DNA from: Paenibacillus chibensis
GTDB taxonomy: Bacteria; Bacillota; Bacilli; Paenibacillales; Paenibacillaceae
Assembly: GCF_004001045.1 (NCBI RefSeq)
Contig: NZ_BIMK01000021.1
Span: 1 to 64,000, forward strand
DNA: 64,000 bases
Direction of reading: 5' to 3'
In this document: positions 9,811 through 18,450 of the stretch, in pieces
Layout: each line of letters opens with the position of its first letter
How positions within the stretch are numbered: position 1 is the stretch's first letter
Notes under the pieces: generated by a model
What the model saw: the letters and a program-made list of their open reading frames with translations, nothing else
What the model was told of the DNA's origin: nothing
Databases searched by the model: none
Program-made: the position numbers and the translations under genes

Positions 9811-10024
9811 ATCAAATTCTCCTCTCTGTACTTTACTCCTTAAGCAAAAACCACATCTCGCCGCCTTTGATTAATAGAGGAAAGAGAATCAAAAGTTGTT
9901 GTTATCAAAACATAACGAACTAGATTTAGACAAAGTTTTGCCACAAAGATATCATACCATAACTCAAATCACAACAATATCAAATAAGTGTGACAAATTT
10001 GGAAATCCGCCCGTAATTTTTAGG

Positions 10025-10510
10025 CTACTGGCGGAATTGTCCCGTAACCATCAGCAGCGCTTCAGGCAGCTGATCCATAATGGCCGCCAAATTTTCGTGT
10101 ACCCCTTTAGGCGTTCCCGGCAAATTGACGATCAAGGTCCGGCCGCGGATGCCGACGATCCCTCTGAACAGCATCGCTCCCCGGTTCTTTTGCATGACCG
10201 TCGCTCGCATCGCCTCTGCCATCCCGGGCACTTCCCGCTCAATGACCCGCCGGGTCGCCTCCGGCGTGACATCCCTGATCGCAAGCTCCGTACCTCCGGT
10301 GGTCAGCACCAAATCGGCCTGAAAGTAATCCGTGAGTTCAATGAGTGATGCAATGATATCATCCTGCTCGTCGGGTACGATCCGGTACTCCACAATCTCC
10401 CCGCCCAGTTCCTCCTCCACCAGCTCCCGGATGACCTGGGCGCTTGTATCTTCACGCTCACCTCTTGAGCCTTTATCGCTTGCCGTCAAGATCGCTGTTT
10501 TCCACACCAT
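10025..10510 (-). CDS. Molybdopterin adenylyltransferase MogA/MoaB family
   Basis: Acts in molybdenum cofactor synthesis, adenylating molybdopterin before metal insertion. The 161-aa product begins MVWKTAILTASDKGSRGERE and carries the family motifs LVLTTGGTELAIRDVTPEA and IVNLPGTPKGVHEN. The ATG at 10510 follows GGAGGAGGGG; a longer in-frame start has no better signal. It lies 36 bp behind moaC on the same strand, which supports the cofactor role. MogA and MoaB cannot be told apart by this reading. Confidence 0.9.
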   Translation of the reverse strand: MVWKTAILTASDKGSRGEREDTSAQVIRELVEEELGGEIVEYRIVPDEQDDIIASLIELTDYFQADLVLTTGGTELAIRDVTPEATRRVIEREVPGMAEAMRATVMQKNRGAMLFRGIVGIRGRTLIVNLPGTPKGVHENLAAIMDQLPEALLMVTGQFRQ

Positions 10511-10546
10511 GAGATCACCCCTCCTCCTACGCATCCTTTTACTTGA

Positions 10547-11032
10547 TTATAGCAAATCTGACGATTCCCGCTGATAATCGCCGCTTTTGCCTCCGGTCTT
10601 GGACTTCAGCATCGTCGGTCCGATGATCATGTCCTTCTGCAGCGCTTTGCACATATCGTACACGGTCAGGGCTGCGGCCGAAACGGCGGTCAACGCCTCC
10701 ATTTCCACGCCCGTTTTTCCGGTCGTCTTCACGGTTCCTTCTATATATAGCTCATCCTTCCCGTTATCCGTGAATTGAATGTCAATTCCCGTTAACGGCA
10801 GCGGGTGGCACATCGGAATCCAGTCGGACGTTTTCTTCGCCGCCATAACGCCGGCTACCGAAGCGACGGCAAGCACGTCGCCTTTGCCGATCTTCCCTTC
10901 CTTAATCCGGTTTAGCGTCTCCGGAGCCATCTTCACCATCGTCTGCGCAACCGCCGTCCGCGAAGTGATCTCCTTATCCGAAACGTCCACCATCTTCGCT
11001 CTGCCTTGTTCATTAAAATGCGTCAGCTCCAT
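10547..11032 (-). CDS. moaC: Cyclic pyranopterin monophosphate synthase MoaC
   Basis: Second enzyme of molybdenum cofactor synthesis, forming cPMP. The 161-aa sequence is full length: [19 protein letters not shown] at the N-terminus, the conserved [20 protein letters not shown], and [22 protein letters not shown] with the catalytic MCK lysine. Its start lies 20 bases inside the end of the upstream 5-formyl-THF cyclo-ligase gene, so translation is coupled. The B. subtilis counterpart ydiG is at the same locus. Confidence 0.98.
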   Translation of the reverse strand: MELTHFNEQGRAKMVDVSDKEITSRTAVAQTMVKMAPETLNRIKEGKIGKGDVLAVASVAGVMAAKKTSDWIPMCHPLPLTGIDIQFTDNGKDELYIEGTVKTTGKTGVEMEALTAVSAAALTVYDMCKALQKDMIIGPTMLKSKTGGKSGDYQRESSDLL

Positions 11033-11660
11033 CTTCAGCCTCCTCGTTGATTTGCAAACATTCCGCTTCCGTAATCAGAACCTGAAGACGCGCGTCGGTC
11101 TTTTCCATGGGAACCTCTTCGATCACTTGGATCTCAAATCCGATGCCCGCCCACTCAGGCGGCTTCCCAGCTCCTTCCGAAACCCGAATACGTGCATGAA
11201 GACGGTCATAATAACCGCCTCCGTAACCTAATCTTCCGCCTGCCCGATCAAAAGCCAGCCCCGGCGCAAAAATCGCTTCAGGCACGAATTCTTCGGAAAC
11301 CGCAGGCGAAACCAGCGGATTCGGCTCCAAAATGCCATAAGAGCCCGCGTCCAGCTCGTCCCAGCTTCGCAGCCGATGAAGCGTCATCGAGCAGTCCTCC
11401 CGCCTGCAGCGGGGCGCATATACAGCAATGCCTTTCTGCCACGCCTGCTCAATCAGCGGTTTCGTATCCAGCTCGCTGCGAAAAGGCACATACACCAGCA
11501 TGCTCCGGATATGGTTGTGCGAAAGCCAGCCGGCTGCCCTTGCGCAAGCCATCTCGGAATATTCCCGATGCTGCTCCGGGGGCAGTGCGCCGCGAACACC
11601 GGACATTCGAAGGCGTAGCTGGGCTTTGCGTTCCTGTATGATGGCTTGTTCGCCGTTCAT
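11013..11660 (-). CDS. 5-formyltetrahydrofolate cyclo-ligase
   Basis: Converts 5-formyl-THF to 5,10-methenyl-THF with ATP, folate salvage in the cytoplasm. The 215-aa product has the N-terminal Lys/Arg-rich ATP-site helix ([10 protein letters not shown]), the EPNPL segment and the family signature [12 protein letters not shown] near residue 145. The ATG at 11660 has GAGGAAGG about 16 bases upstream, rather far; a shorter start at ATG for MSGVRG would lose the conserved helix. The gene heads a moaC-mogA transcript, an unusual pairing with molybdopterin genes. Confidence 0.93.
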   Translation of the reverse strand: MNGEQAIIQERKAQLRLRMSGVRGALPPEQHREYSEMACARAAGWLSHNHIRSMLVYVPFRSELDTKPLIEQAWQKGIAVYAPRCRREDCSMTLHRLRSWDELDAGSYGILEPNPLVSPAVSEEFVPEAIFAPGLAFDRAGGRLGYGGGYYDRLHARIRVSEGAGKPPEWAGIGFEIQVIEEVPMEKTDARLQVLITEAECLQINEEAEDGADAF

Positions 11661-11997
11661 CGCTTCAAAACAGCTGCCTTCCTCATCAAAGTAAATTTAG
11701 TTTTCGGAAATTTCATTTCATTTTCAGTTTTCCAATCCGCTACATGAACACTCGTCCATCCTGCGGGTTCATTTTGCTCTTAGTTTACCACTGTTGCTCC
11801 ATTTTCGCCAAGATTGGTCTGAAGTCCTGCCCCGATAAGTCGCGAATTCTTGAACTTTCATGTACACTGTGATTAAACAAACGATACATGCATTGAAGGG
11901 ACTATTTCTTTGCTATCTTATTTCATGAATATAGGGATGATGAATCGGGCTTCACGGCCCTGATTATCATCCCGTGTAGACGGAGGTTAAACAGCTC
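11661..11997. other. Divergent intergenic region, 337 bp
   Basis: Separates the cyclo-ligase gene (minus) from the ABC-F gene (plus) and must hold both promoters. I see AT-rich promoter-like stretches but no confident -35/-10 pair. The one clear structure is the leader hairpin at 11934-11973. Confidence 0.5.
11934..11973 (+). promoter_or_regulatory. Leader hairpin upstream of the ABC-F gene
   Basis: GGGATGAT at 11934-11941 pairs with ATCATCCC at 11966-11973, and the inner bases AATC/GATT and GGGC/GCCC continue the stem with small bulges. It ends 24 bp before the start codon, leaving GGAGG free. No T-tract follows, so it is not a plain terminator. A role in translation-level or attenuation control is inference. 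Confidence 0.5.
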
Positions 11998-13947
11998 ATG
12001 CTGCTTCAAGCAAGTGGAATTCGAAAATTATATGGAATCGAGCCCATCCTCGATGGGATTCATCTGCAGATTCAGGAACGGGAGCGCGTAGGGCTCGTCG
12101 GCGTCAACGGTGCCGGCAAATCCACCCTTCTGCAAATTTTGGCCGGTGAAATCTCGTATGACGGGGGTCAGATTTATAAATCCAAGGAAACGACGATCGG
12201 CTATCTTGCCCAGAATAGCGGACTTCAATCCGACCGCACCATCTGGGAAGAAATGATGAATGTCTTCTCTCCGCTTATCGAAACGGAAAAAGAGCTGCGC
12301 TTGCTCGAACAGCAAATCGCAGACCCGGCGGAGATGGACAATCCGAAAAAATATCAGGAGCTGCTCGACCGCTATGCGGTCCGCTCCGACTGGTTTAAGG
12401 ATCATGGCGGCTATGAGATGGATACCCGCATCCGCAGCGTGCTGCACGGCATGGGTTTTGGCAGCTTCGCGCCGGATACGCCCATCTCAACGCTCAGCGG
12501 CGGTCAGAAGACCCGTTTAGCGTTGGCCCGCATTCTGCTCCAGGCGCCGGATCTGCTCATGCTCGACGAACCGACCAACCATTTGGACATTGCCACATTG
12601 ACGTGGCTGGAGGATTATTTGCGGTCCTATGCCGGCGCGCTGCTCGTCGTTTCCCATGACCGCTACTTCCTGGACCGGCTTGTCACGGCCATCGTGGAGA
12701 TCGAACGTCATCAGTCGAAGCGCTACACCGGCAACTACAGCCGCTATATCGATCTGAAGGCGGCCGAATATGAATCGGCCATGAAGCAGTTCGAGAAGCA
12801 GCAGGATGAGATCGCCCGAATGGAGGATTTTATCCAAAAAAACATCGTCCGGGCCTCCACGACCAAGCGGGCGCAGAGCCGCCGCAAAGCGCTTGATAAA
12901 ATGGAGCGGATCGATAGGCCGATGGGCGATCTGAAAAAAGCCAGCTTTTCTTTTGATGTGGAGTACATGTCGGGTAAGGATGTGCTGCAGGTCAATCAGC
13001 TTGCCGTATCCTTTTCCCCTTCGCACAAGCTGTTTTCCAATGTTTCATTCGATCTGCACCGCGGGGAAACCGTGGCTCTCATCGGTCCGAATGGTATCGG
13101 CAAATCGACGCTGCTCAAGTGCTTGATCGGTAGCTTCCGCCAGGAGTCCGGGTCAATCAACTGGGGAACGAAAGTGAAGATTGGCTACTACGATCAGGAA
13201 CAGACAAACCTCACCCCGTCCAATACGGTGCTGGAGGAGCTGTGGAGCCAATATCCGCATATGGAGGAAGCCCGAATCCGGACCGTGCTCGGCAACTTTC
13301 TGTTCAGCGGCGAAGACGTTCTGAAAAAAGTCTCTGCCCTCAGCGGCGGCGAAAAAGCGCGCGTCGCGCTGGCAAAACTGATGCTGCTGGAAGCCAATAT
13401 GCTTATTCTTGACGAACCGACCAACCATTTGGATCTGTTCAGCAAAGAGGTGCTTGAATCGGCGCTGATCGATTATGAGGGAACCCTTCTTTTCATTTCC
13501 CATGACCGTTACTTCCTGAATAAAATGGCCGAGCGCATCGTTGAGCTTCATCCGCAGGGCGTGGAACATTTCCTGGGGAATTATGACGATTACACGGCCA
13601 AAAAGCTGGAACTTGAGGAATTATCGAAGGAAGCGCTCGAGGCTGCGGGCGGCAAGGTGACGAAGCAGGAGAATGCTGCCGAAACCGTCGACAAAACGGG
13701 CGTCAATTCCTTTGAAGCAGACAAACAGGCCAAGCGCGAGGAACGGAACCGCCAGCGCAGAATCGCCGCCTTGGAGGAGCAGATCCAGCAGCTGGAGTCG
13801 GAGATTGCCGGGCTGGATGCGGAAATGGCCAAGCCTGAGGTTTATCAGGATTATATGGCGCTGCAGCAGCATCAACAGGATCAGGAGTCCAAGAAAAAAC
13901 AACTGGAAGAAGTCTTTGCCGAGTGGGAAACCCTTGCCAGCGAATGA
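11998..13947 (+). CDS. ABC-F ribosome-associated ATPase (YdiF type)
   Basis: Soluble translation factor, 649 aa, of the ABC-F class that binds the ribosomal E site. Two nucleotide-binding domains: Walker A GVNGAGKST near residue 35-43 and GPNGIGKST near 363-371; signatures STLSGGQKTRLALAR and SALSGGEKARVALAK; Walker B LMLDEPTNHLD and LILDEPTNHLD. Between them is the P-site tRNA interaction motif linker (about 235-310, basic with KRAQSRRKALDK). A C-terminal coiled coil (about 575-645) is Lys/Glu/Gln-rich. There are no membrane segments. Its place beside moaC and near tsaD matches B. subtilis ydiF. Antibiotic resistance is not implied. Confidence 0.93.
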   Translation: MLLQASGIRKLYGIEPILDGIHLQIQERERVGLVGVNGAGKSTLLQILAGEISYDGGQIYKSKETTIGYLAQNSGLQSDRTIWEEMMNVFSPLIETEKELRLLEQQIADPAEMDNPKKYQELLDRYAVRSDWFKDHGGYEMDTRIRSVLHGMGFGSFAPDTPISTLSGGQKTRLALARILLQAPDLLMLDEPTNHLDIATLTWLEDYLRSYAGALLVVSHDRYFLDRLVTAIVEIERHQSKRYTGNYSRYIDLKAAEYESAMKQFEKQQDEIARMEDFIQKNIVRASTTKRAQSRRKALDKMERIDRPMGDLKKASFSFDVEYMSGKDVLQVNQLAVSFSPSHKLFSNVSFDLHRGETVALIGPNGIGKSTLLKCLIGSFRQESGSINWGTKVKIGYYDQEQTNLTPSNTVLEELWSQYPHMEEARIRTVLGNFLFSGEDVLKKVSALSGGEKARVALAKLMLLEANMLILDEPTNHLDLFSKEVLESALIDYEGTLLFISHDRYFLNKMAERIVELHPQGVEHFLGNYDDYTAKKLELEELSKEALEAAGGKVTKQENAAETVDKTGVNSFEADKQAKREERNRQRRIAALEEQIQQLESEIAGLDAEMAKPEVYQDYMALQQHQQDQESKKKQLEEVFAEWETLASE

Positions 13948-14050
13948 TCCGCCTTAAGACATGGATTATAGGTCTTTGAGATCAAGAAATAGAAATTTGT
14001 CAAATTCACAAAAATAACTTATTTTTATAAACTGAGGTTTGTGCACATGC

Positions 14051-14298
14051 TTATCCACATAAACGGTGCATAACCCAATCAAAAAAATGGCCCCCAAGGC
14101 CATTTTTTTATGATTAAATGAAGACTCCATGGCAGCATCCACTTTTATCCACCAATTTATCCACATTATCCACAGTTTTTGCTTTATGAAAATGAAAGCA
14201 ATATCCCCGTTTTCAAAACCCTTATAAACCAACGGTTTTCGCTTTAAACACCCATTTGTACACAAATTTCATTGAATATGTGGATAACCTTGTCCACA
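14051..14298. repeat. DnaA-box cluster
   Basis: Four perfect TTATCCACA boxes: 14051-14059, 14157-14165, 14166-14174 (the last two directly abutting) on the plus strand, and 14279-14287 on the minus strand. Near-matches are TTATCCACC at 14145-14153 and TTGTCCACA at 14290-14298. The region 13948-14402 contains no gene, only these boxes and terminators. No dnaA or dnaN gene is nearby, so this is not the origin itself; a DnaA-titration or regulatory cluster is inferred. Confidence 0.75.
14084..14111 (+). terminator. Terminator of the ABC-F gene
   Basis: AAAATGGCC (14084-14092) and GGCCATTTT (14098-14106) form a stem with loop CCCAA and a seven-T tract. It lies inside the DnaA-box region. Confidence 0.85.
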
Positions 14299-14331
14299 AC
14301 TCGACAAAAATATTGTCGAATGCTGCAAAAA

Positions 14332-14363
14332 AAGCCCGTTACTTCGGATGAAGTGACGGGCTT
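14332..14363 (-). terminator. Terminator of leuA
   Basis: On the minus strand the arms AAGCCCGTCACTTC and GAAGTAACGGGCTT (one G:T pair) are followed by seven Ts (14325-14331 region). A second hairpin, GGCTG(T/C)CG at 14369-14390, precedes it just after the stop codon. Confidence 0.85.
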
Positions 14364-14402
14364 GAAAAGGCTGCCGTTTAGGCGACAGCCTCATTATCTA
14401 TG

Positions 14403-15953
14403 TCATTTCACCTGCAGCGGCTGCTCCTCATCCTCTGCTGACAACACCGCGCTGTTGCAGGCCGCTACATAGGCCAGGCCGGCTGCCATAACGATATCAT
14501 GATGAACGGCCGTGCCCCGGTACGTTTTCCCTTTCCGTTCAACGCTGACCGCCGCTTCCGCATGGGCATCCTCTCCTCCGCTCAAGGAATGAAGCTCCAG
14601 GTCACCGAACGTGATCTCGGCATCGATTCCTTGGCTGATGGCAGCGATGACGGCTTCCAGCGGTCCATTGCCCATGCTCGAGTGAGAGGTCTCGCGGTTC
14701 TCATGAAGGTGGCGCAGGGTTACCGCCGCCACCCGGTTCGCGGCGCTGCCCGCCACAACCTGAACATCGCCCAGCTCGTAAACCTGCGCCGGTTTGCCCA
14801 GCGAATGACTCACCATCTGCAGCAGCTGATTGTCACTGACGACCTTCAGTTGATCGGCCGCTTCCTTGAACACATGGTAGAAACGGTCCAGCTCCTCTCC
14901 CTGAATCTCGATTCCGTAGCGGGCCAAACGGTCACGGAGCGCATGGCGCCCGGAGTGTTTGCCGAGAATGATCATGCTGCGCGGAATGCCCATCTTATCC
15001 GGATTCATAATCTCATAAGTGCTGCGATCCTTCAGCAAGCCGTCCTGATGGATGCCGGATTCATGCTGGAAGGCGTTGCGGCCGACGATCGGCTTGTTGT
15101 ACGCCATCGGAAAATGCATCGCTCCGCTGATTAACCGCGAGGTTTCATACAGCTTGTCGATGGCGATACCCGTCGTATATCCCAGCGTGTCACCACGCGT
15201 TTCAAGCGCCATTACCAGCTCCTCCAGCGCGGCATTGCCAGTTCTCTCGCCGATGCCGTTGATCGTCACTTCAACCTGGGTAGCCCCGTTTTGAATCGCC
15301 GCCAGGCTGTTGGCTACCGCCAAGCCCAGATCATTATGGCAATGGGCGCTGTACTGGACGGTTTGGCCTCCCCGGGCTTCGTCGCGGACGCGGCGGAACA
15401 TTTCGCCGTATTCCTGGGGCAGCGCGTATCCGACCGTATCCGGCAGATTGATGATGGAAGCTCCTTCCTCGATCGCAACCTCCACCATCTCGATCAAGTC
15501 CTCGATCCGCGTACGCGTCGCATCCATTGCCGTAAACTCTACCACATCGGAGAATTGTCTGGCGTATGCCGTCATCTCCCGGGCCAGGGCTACCGCTTCC
15601 TTCCGTGTTTTGCGCATTTGATGCTGCAGATGAATGTCCGACGAAGAAATGAAAAGATGGATCCGCCGCCGCGCCGCATCCTGGGTCGCTTTCACGGCTG
15701 CTTCAATGTCTCCCTTTACGGCGCGGGCAAAGCCGCAGATTTCCACCTGCTGAAAGCGGCATGAAATTTCCTGAACGGCGGCGAATTCCCCGGGGCTTGA
15801 AATCGGAAATCCCGGCTCGATGACATCTACGCCCAGTTCAATCAATTTGGCCGCCAGATGGATTTTCTGCTCCGGCTTCACGCTGGCGCCGGGCGCCTGC
15901 TCTCCGTCACGCAGCGTCGTATCAAAAATATGGATTCTTTTGTTATCGGTCAT
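14403..15953 (-). CDS. leuA: 2-isopropylmalate synthase LeuA
   Basis: First committed step of leucine synthesis: condenses acetyl-CoA with 2-oxoisovalerate. The 516-aa protein has the HMGL-like TIM barrel with FDTTLRDGEQAPG (residues 10-22), the metal-binding HCHNDLGLAVAN near 205 and GERTGNAALEE, and a C-terminal LeuA regulatory domain from about 390 for leucine feedback. AGGGAGG precedes the ATG. It stands alone, not with other ilv/leu genes, and is controlled by two tandem leucine T-boxes and a consensus promoter. It interrupts a tsaD/ydiF arrangement that is adjacent in B. subtilis. Confidence 0.95.
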   Translation of the reverse strand: MTDNKRIHIFDTTLRDGEQAPGASVKPEQKIHLAAKLIELGVDVIEPGFPISSPGEFAAVQEISCRFQQVEICGFARAVKGDIEAAVKATQDAARRRIHLFISSSDIHLQHQMRKTRKEAVALAREMTAYARQFSDVVEFTAMDATRTRIEDLIEMVEVAIEEGASIINLPDTVGYALPQEYGEMFRRVRDEARGGQTVQYSAHCHNDLGLAVANSLAAIQNGATQVEVTINGIGERTGNAALEELVMALETRGDTLGYTTGIAIDKLYETSRLISGAMHFPMAYNKPIVGRNAFQHESGIHQDGLLKDRSTYEIMNPDKMGIPRSMIILGKHSGRHALRDRLARYGIEIQGEELDRFYHVFKEAADQLKVVSDNQLLQMVSHSLGKPAQVYELGDVQVVAGSAANRVAAVTLRHLHENRETSHSSMGNGPLEAVIAAISQGIDAEITFGDLELHSLSGGEDAHAEAAVSVERKGKTYRGTAVHHDIVMAAGLAYVAACNSAVLSAEDEEQPLQVK

Positions 15954-16150
15954 GGGTTGATATCCTCCCTATATGGATCTTTTTTATAAAACGTCATGTC
16001 TTCATCTATTCATCCAACAAGCATTTTAACTTTCAAAATTACCTAACTGAATCTCTTTCAGAAAACCGCACGTCGACTTGCGGCTTCCATGATCCACCCA
16101 CTGCTGCCGGCAGCAAGGCCGCATGCTGTTTGCATTCCCGCATGCATGCC

Positions 16151-16445
16151 AAAAAGCCCGCCATCTCTTGTAATCAAGAGACGACGGGCGAAACACCCTC
16201 CGCGGTACCACTCTTCTTGGCATGTGCAGTCGATTCCGAAACTGAACATGCCCTCCTCGTTCTCCGCATCGCTTTAACTTCGATCCGGAGGTTCCCTGTA
16301 ACGGGGGTCAGCCGTTTGCGGTGTACGTCCTGCATCGTTTCCACCGCTCCGCTTCCGGGCGAGATTCAAAGGATTCCGCCGCTGCGTCGCACCAACCCGC
16401 AGCTCTCTGACGTGCCGGATTTCCTTTTACTGCTCCCGTTCATCG
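16151..16445 (-). ncRNA. Leucine T-box riboswitch, gene-proximal copy
   Basis: Minus-strand leader with the T-box sequence AAGAGTGGTACCGCG (16201-16215), a Stem I whose specifier loop reads TGAATCTCGCC with codon CUC (Leu, 16361-16363), the AGAGAGCTGCGGG distal motif, and an intrinsic terminator (16151-16189) with five Ts. Uncharged tRNA-Leu should favour the antiterminator and allow leuA transcription. Confidence 0.92.
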
Positions 16446-16484
16446 CGTTTACATCTATTCAAGTCAGGTCTTATTTCTGGATGC

Positions 16485-16790
16485 AAAAAAGCCTGCCATC
16501 TCTTGTAATCAAGAGACGACAGGCTGTTCACCTTCGCGGTACCACTCTTGTTGCTTCCCTGCTTCCGGCAATCGGAATCCGGGAAACCCCTCGAAGCCCA
16601 TTACGGCGGCTGACCGTAGCAGTATACTATCCGGCGTGCACGACCGGCCCGGATCTCAAGATCCGGCATTTCCACTGCTCCGCTCCCAGGCGAGTTGCAG
16701 GTTCCTTCGACTGCGTTGCACCATCCCGCAGTTCTCTAATCCCGGACGCCTACTGCTCCTGTTCATAGCGTTTCACATATCCATTTGGAA
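16485..16790 (-). ncRNA. Leucine T-box riboswitch, promoter-proximal copy
   Basis: Second full T-box in series: T-box AAGAGTGGTACCGCG at 16535-16549, specifier codon CUC at 16692-16694 in the context CAACTCGCC, AGAGAACTGCGGG distal motif, and terminator at 16485-16524 with six Ts. Its terminator stem is nearly identical to that of the proximal copy, which suggests origin by tandem duplication. Confidence 0.92.
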
Positions 16791-16799
16791 TTTGAACTG

Positions 16800-16828
16800 A
16801 TTATAAAGTTTAACCCAAAAGCTGTCAA
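16800..16828 (-). promoter_or_regulatory. Consensus sigma-A promoter of leuA leader
   Basis: TTGACA (16823-16828) and TATAAT (16800-16805) on the minus strand with exactly 17 bp between them: a perfect match in both boxes. Control must then be by the two T-boxes rather than by promoter weakness. Confidence 0.92.
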
Positions 16829-16865
16829 TAGGCTATATCCAAAATGTATCCAAGTCGGCGTTGAT

Positions 16866-17912
16866 TTATGCCTGGACCGACCATTCTTCCAGAGAAAATT
16901 GCGGCATGGCCTTCATATCCAGAGACGTAAACTTGCGTTCCTTCCACTTCAGGTAAGCCGCGGCACCGATCATGGCCGCATTATCCGTACAGTATCCGAA
17001 AGGCGGGATGATGAGCTCGATCCCTTGCTCCCGGCACTGCCGTTCCAGCTCACCGCGCAGCCCGCGGTTGGCAGCCACGCCTCCGCAGAGCAGCAGCTGC
17101 TTGGCATCGTAAGCCTTGACCGCACGAATCGCCTTGGTCACGAGCACTTCCACGACCGATTCCTGGAATCCGCGGGCAATGGCACCCTCCATCGGTGGCT
17201 CGCCGCGCATTTTGCGCTGGTTGACGACATTCAGGACGGCCGATTTCAGGCCGCTGAAGCTGAAGTCGTACGAATCGGGCTCCAGCCATACGCGCGGCAG
17301 CTCGATCGCTTCCTCCGCTTCCAGCGCCAGACGGTCCACATGCGGTCCGCCCGGATAAGGGAAGCCGATCGCGCGCGCAACCTTATCGTAGGCTTCGCCA
17401 ACGGCATCGTCGCGGGTACGGCCGATCACTTCAAAGCTGCCTTCGGACTTCATGTATACCAGCTCGGTGTGTCCTCCGGAAACGACCAATGCCATGCAAG
17501 GGTACTCCAGATGCGCTACCAGACGGTTCGCATAAATATGCCCCGCAATATGATGGGTGCCGATCAGCGGCTTGTTCAGCGCCATCGCGAGGCTGGTGGC
17601 GGCGACCACGCCGACCAGCAGGGCGCCGACCAGACCGGGCCCTTGCGTAACGGCGACAGCTGTAATATCCTGCAGGCCGATCCCCGCCTTCTTCACGGCT
17701 TCCTCGAGCATCAGCGTAATGTTCTCCACATGCTTGCGCGATGCCACCTCGGGCACCACGCCGCCGAAAGCTTTATGCGTTTCGATCTGGCTCGCGATCA
17801 GGTTGCTGAGGACCACGTTGCCGTCCTTCACGACCGCAACCGAAGTCTCATCGCAGCTTGTCTCCACCGCCAATATATACACAGGTTTATGTTCATTAAG
17901 AAATTCACTCAT
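16866..17912 (-). CDS. tsaD: tRNA t6A threonylcarbamoyltransferase TsaD
   Basis: Transfers threonylcarbamoyl to A37 of ANN-decoding tRNAs, with TsaB and TsaE. About 348 aa. It has the ASKHA fold start YILAVETSCDETSVAVV, the metal site HHIAGHIYANRL (HxxxH), and GGVAANRGLRGEL and PPFGYCTDNAAMIG near the C-terminus. The ATG at 17912 overlaps the rimI stop as TGATG and follows GGAAGGAAG; an upstream in-frame start lies inside rimI and is unlikely. It is the last gene of the tsaE-tsaB-rimI-tsaD operon. Confidence 0.97.
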   Translation of the reverse strand: MSEFLNEHKPVYILAVETSCDETSVAVVKDGNVVLSNLIASQIETHKAFGGVVPEVASRKHVENITLMLEEAVKKAGIGLQDITAVAVTQGPGLVGALLVGVVAATSLAMALNKPLIGTHHIAGHIYANRLVAHLEYPCMALVVSGGHTELVYMKSEGSFEVIGRTRDDAVGEAYDKVARAIGFPYPGGPHVDRLALEAEEAIELPRVWLEPDSYDFSFSGLKSAVLNVVNQRKMRGEPPMEGAIARGFQESVVEVLVTKAIRAVKAYDAKQLLLCGGVAANRGLRGELERQCREQGIELIIPPFGYCTDNAAMIGAAAYLKWKERKFTSLDMKAMPQFSLEEWSVQA

Positions 17913-18430
17913 CAGTACGCTTCGCTTCCTTCCCCACTGCCGTACGCGCTCCCGCGCTCCGGCAGATCCGCCCACATGATCATGGCATCCTCCTGGTTAT
18001 CTGAATAATAACCTTTGCGGAGACCGGCAGGCTTAAATCCCAATTTACGATACAAATTTTGCGCTACATCATTCGACACCCTTACCTCGAGCGTCATCCG
18101 CTGCATCCCCAGCTGAGCGGCCGTTTGCATCAGCTCGCGCAGGAGAAGCTCTCCCCACTTCCGCCCACGGTATGCCTGAAGAACAGCAATGTTGGTCACA
18201 TGCGCTTCGTCAATGACCGTCCACATGCCCGCATAGCCGATCGGCTGACCCAGATACTGCATGATCATGTACCGGGCAAAATGGTTCTGGGTAAGCTCAT
18301 TGCGAAAAGCCTCCTCCGTCCATGGAAGCGTGAAGGCCTCATGCTCAATTACCATCACATCCGGGATATCTTCAAGCGCCATTTGGCGGAAGGTCAATCC
18401 TTCATTGCTCGGGTATAGCTCCTGCTCCAT
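17912..18430 (-). CDS. rimI: Ribosomal protein alanine N-acetyltransferase RimI
   Basis: GNAT-fold acetyltransferase. It has VTNIAVLQAYRGRKWGELLLREL, the acetyl-CoA loop with R/Q-x-x-G-R/K-G/W, and the C-terminal LEVRVSNDVAQNLYRKLGF typical of RimI. The pocket residue in the loop is RGRKWG rather than the usual RGxGxG, a change worth noting. ATG 18430 follows AAGGGAG; TTG 18454 would give a 4-base overlap with tsaB. Position between tsaB and tsaD is conserved in many Bacillota. The in vivo substrate in Gram-positives is not settled. Confidence 0.93.
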   Translation of the reverse strand: MEQELYPSNEGLTFRQMALEDIPDVMVIEHEAFTLPWTEEAFRNELTQNHFARYMIMQYLGQPIGYAGMWTVIDEAHVTNIAVLQAYRGRKWGELLLRELMQTAAQLGMQRMTLEVRVSNDVAQNLYRKLGFKPAGLRKGYYSDNQEDAMIMWADLPERGSAYGSGEGSEAY

Positions 18431-18450
18431 GACTTTATGACAGACTCCCT

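Noticed and set aside
11998..13947. ABC-F protein as an antibiotic resistance determinant
   Set aside because: Position in the conserved ydiF locus and a housekeeping-type linker point to a translation factor.
14051..14298. Chromosome origin (oriC)
   Set aside because: DnaA boxes are present but dnaA, dnaN and an AT-rich unwinding element next to them are not.
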